Source: Clostridia bacterium
GTDB lineage: Bacteria > Bacillota > Peptococcia > DRI-13 > DTU073
Direction of reading: 5' to 3'
Assembly: GCA_028709105.1 (NCBI GenBank)
Contig: JAQVYD010000001.1
Location: 1 to 51,314, forward strand
Length of the DNA stretch: 51,314 nt
Position numbers and translations under genes: made by a program. The notes under the pieces were generated by a model, which did no database searches, was not told where the DNA came from, and saw nothing but the letters and a program-made list of their open reading frames with translations. Positions 24,752 to 34,042 of the stretch are shown here, piece after piece. How positions within the stretch are numbered: position 1 is the first letter of the stretch; each line of letters starts with the position of its first letter.

Positions 24752-26464
24752 TTAATATTTCAATTCTCTAGCTAATATATCCATTACCACCATTATTATC
24801 TCCTGAGTACTAACAAATTTTACTGCTTGATCGCCACGTAATTTAAGCTCGATTTTTTCCTCTTCTTTAAATTTTTTGCCAACAGTAAGCCGTATCGGAT
24901 ATCCAATTAAGTCGGCATCCTTAAATTTAACTCCCGCCCTTTCATCACGGTCATCAAGGATTACCTCAATTCCTTTTTCTCGTAACGCTCGATATATTTC
25001 TAAAGACTTCTCCCAAAGAAGATTATCTTTTATGGACACGGGAATAATCACGACATGATAAGGAGCTATCGCCATAGGCCAGATAATTCCTTCATCATCA
25101 TAATTCTGTTCCACCGCCGACGCCATCGTCCGGCTAATACCAATACCATAACAACCCATCACCATAAACTTTTCTTGACCTTGCTCATCACTATACTTGG
25201 CTCCAAGAGCCTTACTGTATTTTGTCCCAAGTTTAAAAACCTGTCCAACTTCAATCCCTCTAGCCGTTTTTAAAGCGGCATGACAGTGAGGGCAAGCTTC
25301 ACCTGCTTCACTCATCCGTAAATCACCATAAGCAAAAACATCAAAATCCTGATGTGGCTGTACATTAATTAAATGATAGCCTTCCTCGTTAGCTCCACAA
25401 ATAGCATTAACCATTGTTTTAATCTCTTCATCAGCATAGATCTTGATATTTTTTAGACTTACGGGACCCACAAACCCGGGACGGCACCCGGTTATTTCTT
25501 TTACTTTTTCCGCAGAAGCCATTTCCAAAGTAAGAGCCGGATGCAATTTTTGTAATTTTATTTCATTAATCATCCGATCCCCTCTAACTAAAGCCGCAAT
25601 AATTTCTTGATCAGCTTGATAAAACAAGGTTTTAATCAATTTGTGAGCAGGAATCTTTAAAAATCCTGCCACCTCCTCAATTGTCGTTTGACTTGGTGTT
25701 GCTACTTTTTCTCTTTTTTGCAGAGGTTCTTTACTATTTTCACTAGGAAAACAAGGCGCTATTTCTACATTAGCCGCATAATCACAATTAGAACAATAAA
25801 CGATCTGTGCTTCACCTGATTCGGCTAAAACCATAAATTCATGAGTAACACTGCCGCCAATAGCTCCTGAATCGGCCTCTACCGGACGAAAATCCAAACC
25901 ACAACGTTTAAAGATAGTCTGATAAGCCTGGTACATTTTTCTATAAGTTATCTCTAACCCTTCCTCATCCCGGTCAAAAGAATATAAGTCTTTCATAATA
26001 AACTCACGCCCTCTCATCAAACCGAAACGAGGCCGACGTTCATCACGATATTTATTTTGTATTTGATACAAAAACAACGGTAGTTGACGATAAGAAGAGA
26101 CATTAGAACGCACTAAGTCAGTAACAAGTTCTTCATGAGTCGGACTAAGACAAAAATCTCGTTCATGCCGATCTTGCAAACGGAATAATTCTTTACCATA
26201 GACCTGCCATCTTCCCGATTCTAACCAAATTTCCGCAGGCTGCATAATCGGCATTAAAATTTCCTGTCCGCCGGCTTTATTCATTTCCTCTCTGACGATT
26301 GCCGAAATTTTTTTAATTACTCGCCAAGCAAGCGGTAAATACGTATAGACACCTGAAGAAGATTTGCGAATAAACCCGGCTCTTACTAAAAGCTGATGAC
26401 TAACAACTTCCGCTTCCGCAGGAACTTCACGCAATGTTGGTGCAAAAAGATGACTAAAATACAT
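24752..26464 (-). CDS. proS: Prolyl-tRNA synthetase (bacterial type)
   Basis: Charges tRNA-Pro. 570 residues, the usual bacterial length. Class II catalytic motifs are visible as GVYTYLPLAWRVI, FRDERRPRFGLMRGREFIMKDLYSFD and GCYGIGISRT. A YbaK-like editing insertion (about 230-390, with HKLIKTLFY and RGDRMINE) lies between motifs 2 and 3, followed by the anticodon-binding domain. It follows ispG by 15 bases, so there is no room for a T-box leader. Confidence 0.97.
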   Translation of the reverse strand: MYFSHLFAPTLREVPAEAEVVSHQLLVRAGFIRKSSSGVYTYLPLAWRVIKKISAIVREEMNKAGGQEILMPIMQPAEIWLESGRWQVYGKELFRLQDRHERDFCLSPTHEELVTDLVRSNVSSYRQLPLFLYQIQNKYRDERRPRFGLMRGREFIMKDLYSFDRDEEGLEITYRKMYQAYQTIFKRCGLDFRPVEADSGAIGGSVTHEFMVLAESGEAQIVYCSNCDYAANVEIAPCFPSENSKEPLQKREKVATPSQTTIEEVAGFLKIPAHKLIKTLFYQADQEIIAALVRGDRMINEIKLQKLHPALTLEMASAEKVKEITGCRPGFVGPVSLKNIKIYADEEIKTMVNAICGANEEGYHLINVQPHQDFDVFAYGDLRMSEAGEACPHCHAALKTARGIEVGQVFKLGTKYSKALGAKYSDEQGQEKFMVMGCYGIGISRTMASAVEQNYDDEGIIWPMAIAPYHVVIIPVSIKDNLLWEKSLEIYRALREKGIEVILDDRDERAGVKFKDADLIGYPIRLTVGKKFKEEEKIELKLRGDQAVKFVSTQEIIMVVMDILARELKY

Positions 26465-26479
26465 AAAAAAACCCCTTTT

Positions 26480-27547
26480 CTAGTTATTTTCTTTAATAAT
26501 CTTCTCTATTTCTTCCCATAAAGCTTGTACCAATTGACCTTCCGGTAACTTCTTTTTAATTTCACCTTTAACAAAAAGCAGCCCTTCTCCTTTTCCGCCG
26601 GCTATACCTAAATCAGCTTCTTGGGCTTCTCCGGGACCATTAACAACACACCCCATTACCGCAACTTTCAAAGGTATCTTCACATCTCTTAATTTTCGTT
26701 CTATTTCTTCAGCTAAAGAAACTAAATCAATCTCACAACGACCACAAGTAGGACAGGAAATAATCTCCACACCCTCTTTAATTAAACCTAAAGCCCGTAA
26801 AATCTCCTTAGCTGCCTTTATTTCCTGAACCGGATCACTAGTTAAGGAAACACGAATTGTATCACCTATTCCTTCTGCGAGTAATGTTCCAATCCCTATG
26901 GCAGATTTAACCACCCCCGTTTCCAAAAGGCCGGCCTCTGTAACCCCTAAATGAAGAGGATACGGTATTTCTTCTGCTATTCTCCTATATGCCTCTAACA
27001 TTAAAGGAACTTGGGAGGATTTTAAAGATACTTTAATCAAATCAAAAGCCATCTCTTCTAAAAGATGAATGTGCCCTAAAGCACTATCCACCATAGCTAA
27101 AGCAGTAGGTTTACCGTATTTTTCAAGAAGATTTTTTTCTAAAGAACCACTATTTACACCAATCCGTATCGGGATCTTTCGTTCTTGGGCTACTTTGACA
27201 ATTTCTTTTACCTTCCATTTGGCACCAATATTACCTGGATTCAAACGAAGACCATGCACACCATTTTTTAAAGCCAGCATAGCTAATTTATAATCAAAAT
27301 GAATATCGGCAATCACCGGCAAAGGGGAAAAAGAGACGATTTCCCGCAAAGATTCTGCCGCTTCCCGGTCGGGTACAGCTACACGAACAAGAGCACACCC
27401 TAATTCTGCCAACTTTTGAATCTGGGCAACAGTTTCCCGAGCATTTCGCGTATCCGTATTGGTCATTGATTGGATTGAAACCGGATATAAATGACCACAG
27501 CCAACTGTGCCGATAAAAAAGTTTTTAGTTTTTCTACGTTTCATCAT
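26480..27547 (-). CDS. ispG: 4-hydroxy-3-methylbut-2-enyl diphosphate synthase IspG
   Basis: The [4Fe-4S] enzyme of the penultimate MEP step (MEcPP to HMBPP). About 355 residues: VSIQSMTNTDT at the start, GLRLNPGNIG, and the C-terminal cluster Cys residues in SCPTCGRCEIDL and VMGCVVNGPGE. The start is uncertain. ATG 27547 (or 27544) is close to the family start; ATG 27565 is the longest frame but has only a weak binding site. Lies between rseP and proS. Confidence 0.96.
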   Translation of the reverse strand: MMKRRKTKNFFIGTVGCGHLYPVSIQSMTNTDTRNARETVAQIQKLAELGCALVRVAVPDREAAESLREIVSFSPLPVIADIHFDYKLAMLALKNGVHGLRLNPGNIGAKWKVKEIVKVAQERKIPIRIGVNSGSLEKNLLEKYGKPTALAMVDSALGHIHLLEEMAFDLIKVSLKSSQVPLMLEAYRRIAEEIPYPLHLGVTEAGLLETGVVKSAIGIGTLLAEGIGDTIRVSLTSDPVQEIKAAKEILRALGLIKEGVEIISCPTCGRCEIDLVSLAEEIERKLRDVKIPLKVAVMGCVVNGPGEAQEADLGIAGGKGEGLLFVKGEIKKKLPEGQLVQALWEEIEKIIKENN

Positions 27548-27578
27548 CGTTTTTATAGCCACCATCTCTTTTGTTTAT

Positions 27579-28625
27579 CTAAAAACCTGTAAATAAACGA
27601 AGAATATCTTTATAGGTTATAAACAGCATTAATGCCATTAATAAAGCGAAACCTAAAAAATGGATTAAATTTTCTTTTTCCGGTTTTACTTTTTTCCCAC
27701 CTCGTACAGCTTCAATCAATAAAAAGAATAACCTGCCTCCATCAAGAGCGGGTATAGGCAAAAGATTAATCAAGCCTAAGTTAATGGAAATTAAGGCGGT
27801 TAAATAGGCTACATTAACCCAACCAAAGCGAGCCGATTCACCAATAAGCTGAATAATTCCTACCGGACCGGTAACTCCATCTGCAGACACCTGCCCGGAA
27901 ATTAGCAATCCTAATTGTTGTAACATTCCTACCGTTAATTCATAGGTCTGTGTAAATCCCTTCCCTATTCCCGCAAATAAACCCATGCGCTCCCAAAGAG
28001 GGTCCCGCGGTACAATCCCGATCAGCCCAACTTGTCTCTCCGGATCATATTGAGGAATAACGGTAACTTTAAAGATCTGCTGATTTCTCTTTAACTCTAC
28101 CTCTAATTTTTCTTCTGTACTGTGATGGATTATGCCCGTAATTTCACTCCAGCTCTTTAAAGGTTTCCCATTAATACTAAGTATTTCATCATTCGCTTGT
28201 ATGCCTACTATTTCCGCGGCACTACCCGGCAGAACGTCTCCCACAAAATTGGCATAATCTTTGGGAACACCGATAACTGAAAACATGAGGGCAAAAATCA
28301 TAGCCCCCAGCAGAAAATTCATCAAAGAACCGGAAACAACTACAGCCATACGTGCCCACAGGGATTTTTCATTAAAATTCCGGGGATCGGGAGGAGCATC
28401 ATCATCAACCATCATTTCGCCGGTCATCTTACAAAAACCGCCTAACGGCAAAGCTCTTAAACTATAAAGTGTTTCACCCTTTTTATGTCCCACAACTTGT
28501 GGCCCCATCCCCAAGCTAAATTCTTCCACACGTATGCCTGACAACTTAGCTAAAATAAAATGTCCAAATTCATGAACAAAAATAATGATCCCAAAAACAA
28601 TGAGAGAAACAAGAAAAGTTTGCAA
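27579..28625 (-). CDS. rseP: Site-2 protease RseP/RasP
   Basis: An intramembrane zinc metalloprotease that cleaves anti-sigma factors and signal-peptide remnants. 348 residues. The first transmembrane helix holds HEFGH, a single PDZ domain lies at about 115-195, and the C-terminal helix has LLPIPALDGGR, the second metal-ligand motif. Start TTG 28625 with AGGGGTG eight bases upstream. The run cdsA-ytvI-dxr-rseP-ispG-proS is the usual Firmicutes order apart from ytvI. Confidence 0.96.
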   Translation of the reverse strand: MQTFLVSLIVFGIIIFVHEFGHFILAKLSGIRVEEFSLGMGPQVVGHKKGETLYSLRALPLGGFCKMTGEMMVDDDAPPDPRNFNEKSLWARMAVVVSGSLMNFLLGAMIFALMFSVIGVPKDYANFVGDVLPGSAAEIVGIQANDEILSINGKPLKSWSEITGIIHHSTEEKLEVELKRNQQIFKVTVIPQYDPERQVGLIGIVPRDPLWERMGLFAGIGKGFTQTYELTVGMLQQLGLLISGQVSADGVTGPVGIIQLIGESARFGWVNVAYLTALISINLGLINLLPIPALDGGRLFFLLIEAVRGGKKVKPEKENLIHFLGFALLMALMLFITYKDILRLFTGF

Positions 28626-28644
28626 ATTAACGACACCCCTTCTA

Positions 28645-29793
28645 TTAATCAGCTATTACTTCTTGGGCTTTTAGGCGAGCCCAGTGATCAATTTCCAGTA
28701 TATCACTGACCTGAAAATTAGCCAAAGTTTGATGCTGAATCATCACCTTTTCAATAATTTGAGGTATATCTATAAATCTTATGCAGCCTTTTAAAAACAA
28801 TGCAACGGCTTCTTCATTAGCCCCATTGAAAACAGTAGGCATTGTTCCACCAATTTTACCGGCTCTGATGGCCAAAGCCAAACCGGGAAATTTAGTAAAA
28901 TCCGGCTTCTGAAAGGAAATCTCCCGCAACTGATAAAAATCTAAGTGAGGAAAAGAATTAGCGAGACGCTGAGGATAAGTAAAAGCATATTGAATCGGAA
29001 TTCTCATATCAGGAGAACCAAGTTGAGCCAAAACAGAACCATCTTGATATTGAACCATAGAATGAATAATACTCTGAGGATGAACTACCACTTCAATCTT
29101 TTCATAAGGTACATCAAAGAGCCAATGAGCTTCCATGATTTCTAACCCTTTGTTAATTAAGCCGGCACAATCTACAGTTATCTTCGCCCCCATCCGCCAA
29201 TTCGGATGCTGTAAAGCCATTTGCGGAGAAACATTACTTAACTCCTCTCGGGTCGCTTTTAAAAATGGCCCTCCGGAAGCTGTTAAAATTAATTTTTCTA
29301 TCGCCGTAATGTTTTCTTTTTCTAAACACTGAAACAAAGCAGAATGCTCACTATCCACAGGGATAATGGCAGTACCATGTTCCTTGGCTTTTTCCATAAC
29401 CAAAGAACCAGCCGTAACCATTGTTTCTTTATTAGCTAAAGCTACTGTTATTTTATTTTCCAATGCGGTCAAAGTGGGCAACAACCCAGTGATTCCACTT
29501 ACGGCAATTAAAATAAGATCAATGTCTTTAAGTTTTGCTAACTCTACTAATCCCTTTTCTCCATTAAAAATCTCAACTTTACCCTTAATTAAATGCTTCA
29601 GTAAAACAGTATCCTCTTCTGAACCAATAGAAGCATATTGTGGCCGATACTTTTCCACCTGTTCAGCTAACAATTGTACATTGGCACCTGCCGCTAATCC
29701 AACAATTTTAAATTCATGCGGGAACTCATCAATTACCTGTAAAGCTTGTCTGCCTACAGAGCCTGTAGATCCTAGAATAACAATTTTTTTCAT
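28645..29793 (-). CDS. dxr: 1-deoxy-D-xylulose-5-phosphate reductoisomerase
   Basis: The second MEP step, DXP to MEP with NADPH. 382 residues: nucleotide-binding GSTGSVGRQALQVI, metal and substrate residues in PVDSEHSALFQCLE, a conserved LTASGGPF and PNWRMGAKITVD. Complete. Stands 22 bases after ytvI and 19 before rseP, in the same operon. Confidence 0.98.
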   Translation of the reverse strand: MKKIVILGSTGSVGRQALQVIDEFPHEFKIVGLAAGANVQLLAEQVEKYRPQYASIGSEEDTVLLKHLIKGKVEIFNGEKGLVELAKLKDIDLILIAVSGITGLLPTLTALENKITVALANKETMVTAGSLVMEKAKEHGTAIIPVDSEHSALFQCLEKENITAIEKLILTASGGPFLKATREELSNVSPQMALQHPNWRMGAKITVDCAGLINKGLEIMEAHWLFDVPYEKIEVVVHPQSIIHSMVQYQDGSVLAQLGSPDMRIPIQYAFTYPQRLANSFPHLDFYQLREISFQKPDFTKFPGLALAIRAGKIGGTMPTVFNGANEEAVALFLKGCIRFIDIPQIIEKVMIQHQTLANFQVSDILEIDHWARLKAQEVIAD

Positions 29794-29815
29794 TATTTTC
29801 TACCTCCGGTGCCTT

Positions 29816-30916
29816 TTAATAATCTGTGTGCCAACCTTTAATTATCCCCTTAATAACAATAAAAGAAAATGGTCCAATAATAATGCCCCAAATCCCAAGG
29901 AATTTCAAACCCAAATAAAGAGCTATTATTACCGCTAAAGGGTTTAAACCTATGTTTTGGGAAAGAATTTTTGGTTCGGCTACCTGCCGAACGACACTAA
30001 TTATGCCATATAAAATTAACAGAGCGAAACCTAATTTAATGTTACCAAAAAGCAAAGTTATTATCGCCCAGGGGATAAAGAGAGCTCCCGGACCGACAAT
30101 TGGTAAAAGATCAAGTAAACCGACAATAATGCCAATGGTAAAGACATAATTTAAGCCTATGATATAAAGACCAAGAATGGTTAAAACGGCAGTAATGCTG
30201 ATCAGAATAAATTCCGCCCTGAAAAAACCTACTAAAGCAATACTGATCTGAGCAACTAATCCATTAGTGGATTGCACATATCTCTGAGGGATGATCTTAT
30301 AGAAAAGTTGAGTTAAACGTACTTTATCCCGGCTAATAAAAAATGTAGCCAAAGCAGACACAATTAAGATGGTAAGCAAACCAGGTAAACCTGCTAATAA
30401 TCCAAAAAGAAAATTCATTATTTTGGCGATGAGATTACCCGTTTGATCAATCACCATATTCATACTATTAAGTATGGCGTTTTGTGCTTCTTGAGGAAGG
30501 GGATTACTAGAAAGAAAATTTCTGATGACCTCCAAGGAATCCAAAACATAACTATAAATGTTGCGCGTATAAAAAGGCACCTGTTGATAGAGATCCGCAA
30601 GTTCAATAACTAAGCGTGAAATTACCACAACTAAGAAGAGAGTAATCATAATAACAAGTAAAATCAGAGCGATCAGCACCGCAAATCCTCTTTTTATTTT
30701 TAAGTTTTCTAACCAATTGACTAAAGGATCAATCAAAATAGCCACTACGATCGCCAGAATAAAAGGTAAAAACCCTTTTAGCAAAACCGCAAACATATCA
30801 AAAATTATGGGAATAAAATAAGCTACGGTAAAATAAAAGGTTAACAAAAGTAGTAAAACCACCGCAATTTTTATTAATTTTTTACTATAACGTTCTATTT
30901 CCGGATTCACATTCAC
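29816..30916 (-). CDS. ytvI: AI-2E-type membrane protein, sporulation YtvI-like
   Basis: A 366-residue protein of the AI-2E/PerM superfamily with about seven or eight transmembrane helices and a central soluble region (about 125-175). The C-terminal stretch VRQVAEPKILSQNIGLNPL and LGLKFLGIWGIIIGP fits the sporulation protein YtvI subgroup better than other PerM paralogues. The start is GTG 30916: AAAGG lies five bases upstream and the GTGA overlaps the cdsA stop, the classic coupled arrangement. A sporulation-type protein is not usual between cdsA and dxr, so the subgroup call is less sure than the family. Confidence 0.78.
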   Translation of the reverse strand: MNVNPEIERYSKKLIKIAVVLLLLLTFYFTVAYFIPIIFDMFAVLLKGFLPFILAIVVAILIDPLVNWLENLKIKRGFAVLIALILLVIMITLFLVVVISRLVIELADLYQQVPFYTRNIYSYVLDSLEVIRNFLSSNPLPQEAQNAILNSMNMVIDQTGNLIAKIMNFLFGLLAGLPGLLTILIVSALATFFISRDKVRLTQLFYKIIPQRYVQSTNGLVAQISIALVGFFRAEFILISITAVLTILGLYIIGLNYVFTIGIIVGLLDLLPIVGPGALFIPWAIITLLFGNIKLGFALLILYGIISVVRQVAEPKILSQNIGLNPLAVIIALYLGLKFLGIWGIIIGPFSFIVIKGIIKGWHTDY

Positions 30917-31704
30917 ATCAACCTTTCTAAAATTATTAATAAATAATAAGTTACTGGAGCCGCCCACAAAGCACTATCAAATCTATCTAAAATTCCTCCA
31001 TGCCCAGGAATAATTCGGCCGGAATCCTTAATCTTAGCAAATCTTTTTAAAGAACTTTCAAAAAGATCACCCAGCTGCCCGGCAAGGGAAACAAACGGAG
31101 CCATATAAAACAAAATCTTCCCAACTGCCAGAGGTATACAAATACTATAGATATAGGCAGCTAAAACACCACTAATCAAACCACCCAACAAACCTTCCCG
31201 GGTTTTTTTAGGGCTAAGCAAAGGCGCTAATTGATGTTTTCCTAACATCATGCCTGTAACATAGGCACCAGTATCAGTACCCCACACGACAATAAAGACA
31301 TAAAGAACTAACCAAAAACCATCTGCTAACTGACGCAAAAGTAAGATATGAAAAAAGCCCGTAAAAATATAAATAATTCCTAATAAGGTAAAAGATAAAT
31401 CAAGAGGTGAATAACGAGGATAATAAACAACATAATAACCTAGACAAAACAAAAGATAAAAAACAAAGAGAGGAAGAATATAATTATATTTTAACAGAAA
31501 AATTAAAGGAAATAAAAGTGCACCAACCCATAAAAGTATTACTAAAGCTTGACATGGCGTATTCTTAATAATATTGCGGAACTCTAAAAAAGCTAATAAG
31601 GTTAATAAAAATACGGCTAAAACTAAATAAGGATCCCCTTTAAAAATAATAAAAATAAGCAAAGGTATGCCGATTAAAGCACTAATAATTCTTTGGAAAA
31701 GCAT
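30913..31704 (-). CDS. cdsA: Phosphatidate cytidylyltransferase CdsA
   Basis: Makes CDP-diacylglycerol for phospholipid synthesis. 263 residues and about eight transmembrane helices. The family signature appears near the C terminus as SLAGQLGDLFESSLKR and KDSGRIIPGHGGILDRFDS, with WGTDTGAY earlier. ATG 31704 has GGTGATG upstream and matches usual family starts. ytvI overlaps its stop by four bases. Confidence 0.95.
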   Translation of the reverse strand: MLFQRIISALIGIPLLIFIIFKGDPYLVLAVFLLTLLAFLEFRNIIKNTPCQALVILLWVGALLFPLIFLLKYNYILPLFVFYLLFCLGYYVVYYPRYSPLDLSFTLLGIIYIFTGFFHILLLRQLADGFWLVLYVFIVVWGTDTGAYVTGMMLGKHQLAPLLSPKKTREGLLGGLISGVLAAYIYSICIPLAVGKILFYMAPFVSLAGQLGDLFESSLKRFAKIKDSGRIIPGHGGILDRFDSALWAAPVTYYLLIILERLM

Positions 31705-31732
31705 GATCATCACCAACTTTTTTAGATTATGA

Positions 31733-32500
31733 TTATTTTAATCCGCCAAAACGACGCTGCCGATACTGATAGTCATAAATCGCTTGATATAAATGATGTA
31801 CCTTAAAATCAGGCCAAAACACCTCTGTAAACCAAAATTCCGTATAAGCAAACTGCCACAACAGAAAATTACTAAGCCGTAATTCTCCGGCTGTCCGAAT
31901 CAGTAAATCCGGATCAGGAACACCTGCGGTATAAAGATGTTCTTCCATCGTCGCCGTATCTATAGTTGCTACTGGCAATCTGCCGCTGGCAACCTCACCG
32001 GCGATACTCTTTACGGCATCAAGAATTTCTTTTCTGCCCCCATAATTTAAAGCTATTTGTAAAACAAGTTTATGATTATGAGCAGTTTCTTTTTCAGCTT
32101 TTTGCACACGGCTTATTGCTGTAGAAGGCAGTTCCGAGATATTACCAATAGTTTTTATTTTAACACCATTTTGTTTTAATTGCTGTAGTTCTTTTTCAAT
32201 ATATTCTACTAAAAGGGCCATCAATGCCTTAACTTCTTCGGGGGGTCTTTTCCAATTTTCCGTAGAAAAAGCATAGACGGTTAAATAGGGCATACCTACC
32301 TCAAGACATGTTTCCACAATCAATCTTAACGTTTCGGCCCCCGCTCTGTGACCTGCTGCTCTAGGCAGCCCTTTCTTCTTCGCCCAGCGCCCATTACCAT
32401 CCATAATTATAGCAAGATGGCGAGGTAAGGGAAGTTTTATAATCTCCTGTTGAGTAAGATGAGGCGCCGACTTGCAAAATTTTTTAAAAAATGAGCGCAT
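31733..32500 (-). CDS. uppS: Undecaprenyl diphosphate synthase
   Basis: A cis-prenyltransferase making the C55 lipid carrier for peptidoglycan and teichoic acids. 255 residues: HLAIIMDGNGRWA with the catalytic Asp, FSTENWKRP, and DLLIRTAGELRLSNFLLW. Complete. GGAGGG is about 12 bases before ATG 32500, a long spacing. A hairpin and a possible promoter lie upstream between frr and uppS. Confidence 0.97.
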   Translation of the reverse strand: MRSFFKKFCKSAPHLTQQEIIKLPLPRHLAIIMDGNGRWAKKKGLPRAAGHRAGAETLRLIVETCLEVGMPYLTVYAFSTENWKRPPEEVKALMALLVEYIEKELQQLKQNGVKIKTIGNISELPSTAISRVQKAEKETAHNHKLVLQIALNYGGRKEILDAVKSIAGEVASGRLPVATIDTATMEEHLYTAGVPDPDLLIRTAGELRLSNFLLWQFAYTEFWFTEVFWPDFKVHHLYQAIYDYQYRQRRFGGLK

Positions 32501-32528
32501 ATATAATGATAACCCTCCTTAAGATGAA

Positions 32529-32558
32529 AACCCCCTCATTGACCTCATTGAGGGGGTT
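32529..32558 (-). terminator. Terminator or attenuator between frr and uppS
   Basis: Ten-base arms (32529-32538 and 32549-32558, AACCCCCTCA / TGAGGGGGTT) pair perfectly; on the minus strand TT and then TCATCTT follow. The loop and inner stem contain a direct repeat of CCTCATTGA. It lies after frr and just past a possible promoter for uppS, so it could act as an attenuator rather than a simple end of frr. Confidence 0.6.
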
Positions 32559-32567
32559 ATTTCACAG

Positions 32568-32595
32568 TTTATAATAGGCTGTTCAAAATACCCAA
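32568..32595 (-). promoter_or_regulatory. Weak candidate promoter upstream of uppS
   Basis: Minus-strand TTGGGT (32590-32595), a 16-base spacer and TATAAA (32568-32573). The predicted start near 32561 lies immediately before the hairpin at 32529-32558. The match is modest and could be chance in AT-rich DNA. Confidence 0.3.
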
Positions 32596-32642
32596 CGAGA
32601 ATATTTAAAACACCATTTCTATTTTAGGCACAGCTAACCCTT

Positions 32643-33200
32643 TTATACTTCCATAATCTCTTTTTCTTTGATGGCTAAAACACGCTCTACTTCTTCAATA
32701 TATTGATCTGTTACTTTTTGAATCTCCTCTTGTCTTTTTTTAGCCTCATCTTCAGAAATTTCCTTGTCTTTTTCCACCCGTTTAATATTGTCATTAGCTT
32801 CACGACGAATATTTCTAATCCCAACTTTTGATTCTTCTGCTTTCTTTTTTGCGGTTTTTACTAACTCCTGTCTTCTTTCTTCAGTTAACTGCGGAATAGC
32901 TATACGCAAAAGATTCCCATCATTACTAGGATTTAAACCTAAGTCAGATTTTAAAATAGCTTTTTCCACTTCTGCCAGAACACTTTTATCCCAAGGTTGT
33001 ACTGTTAAAAGACGAGGTTCCGGTGCCGAAATATTAGCGAGCTGATTAAGAGGAGTTAAGGCTCCATAATATTCTACCTTGATTTTTTCTAAAAGAGCGG
33101 GATTAGCCCGTCCTGCCCGCATGGCCGAAAACTCTTTTCGTAAGACCTCAGTAGTTTTTTTCATCTTGCTTTCAGCTTCAATAAAAACATCTTTTAACAT
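32643..33200 (-). CDS. frr: Ribosome recycling factor
   Basis: Splits post-termination ribosomes with EF-G. 185 residues, exactly the family length: FSAMRAGRANPALL, the P-rich hinge around YYGALTPLNQLANI, IRIAIPQLTEERRQEL (seen as LRIAIPQLTEERR), and the long helical C terminus rich in Lys and Glu. Directly follows pyrH (four-base gap). Confidence 0.97.
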   Translation of the reverse strand: MLKDVFIEAESKMKKTTEVLRKEFSAMRAGRANPALLEKIKVEYYGALTPLNQLANISAPEPRLLTVQPWDKSVLAEVEKAILKSDLGLNPSNDGNLLRIAIPQLTEERRQELVKTAKKKAEESKVGIRNIRREANDNIKRVEKDKEISEDEAKKRQEEIQKVTDQYIEEVERVLAIKEKEIMEV

Positions 33201-33204
33201 CTCT

Positions 33205-33921
33205 TTACCTCCCTATATATGTACCTATTTTTTCACCCATAACAGCTTTTTTTATATTCCCTTCCTCTAAAATACTAAAAACAATAAGTGGAATATTATT
33301 ATCCATACACAAGGTTGTCGCTGTAGAATCAATTACCCCAAGCCCTCTATTTAAAACATCAATATAATTAAGCGAAATGAATTTATGGGCAACAGAATTT
33401 CTTAAAGGGTCACAATCATAAACTCCATCAACTTTTTTGGCCATAAGTATTGCTTCGGCCTCAATCTCAGCGGCCCTAAGTGCAGCTGTTGTATCAGTTG
33501 AAAAAAAAGGATTCCCCGTACCGGCCGCAAAAATAACCACGCGGCCTTTTTCTAAATGACGTATGGCTCTTCGCCTAATATAAGGTTCTGCGATTTGCCT
33601 CATTTCAATAGCGGAAAGAACCCTCGTATCTATCTTCTCGTTTTCTAAGGCATCTTGTAAAGCCAAAGCATTAATTACAGTAGCAAGCATCCCCATATAA
33701 TCAGCCGTAGCTCTATCCATCCCTCGCGCACTTCCTGAAACACCTCGCCAGATATTACCTCCACCTACAACAATAGCCGTTTGTACCCCTATAGCCACAA
33801 TTTCTTTGACCTGCCGAGAAATAGAATCTAAGATTTGATGTTCAAAACCAAATTTTTGCTGTCCGGCTAAGGCTTCACCGCTAAGTTTTATAATAACTCT
33901 TTTATATTTTGATTCCATCAT
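33205..33921 (-). CDS. pyrH: UMP kinase
   Basis: Phosphorylates UMP to UDP; hexameric and controlled by UTP and GTP in this family. 238 residues of the amino-acid-kinase fold: KRVIIKLSGEALAG, VVGGGNIWRG, MGMLATVINALALQDAL and FAAGTGNPFFSTDTTAALRA. Two adjacent ATG codons (33921, 33918) could start it; the upstream GGGGG lies about 12 bases away. tsf-pyrH-frr is the universal order, but a terminator sits between tsf and pyrH here. Confidence 0.97.
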   Translation of the reverse strand: MMESKYKRVIIKLSGEALAGQQKFGFEHQILDSISRQVKEIVAIGVQTAIVVGGGNIWRGVSGSARGMDRATADYMGMLATVINALALQDALENEKIDTRVLSAIEMRQIAEPYIRRRAIRHLEKGRVVIFAAGTGNPFFSTDTTAALRAAEIEAEAILMAKKVDGVYDCDPLRNSVAHKFISLNYIDVLNRGLGVIDSTATTLCMDNNIPLIVFSILEEGNIKKAVMGEKIGTYIGR

Positions 33922-33995
33922 CTGTTAGGTAATCCCCCAATCTATGAAATTCTACATCAATAAATAAAAACCTTTTTTTATATACTTATAATTAC

Positions 33996-34036
33996 ATTTT
34001 AATAAAGAGAACACGAAGTGCTCTCTTTATTAAAAT
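33996..34036 (-). terminator. Hairpin terminator after tsf
   Basis: Nineteen-base arms (33996-34014 and 34018-34036) with one mismatch and a GAA/TTC three-base loop. The outer part of the stem is A/T-rich, as in terminators whose U-tract pairs. It starts seven bases past the tsf stop. No clear promoter for pyrH was found in the remaining gap. Confidence 0.65.
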
Positions 34037-34042
34037 GCATCA

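Noticed and set aside
26465..26479. T-box leader for proS
   Set aside because: Only 15 bases separate ispG and proS, so there is no room for one.
29366..29938. 190-codon plus-strand open frame
   Set aside because: It lies opposite dxr and ytvI, which are certain, and has no ribosome binding site or family similarity. It is a shadow frame.
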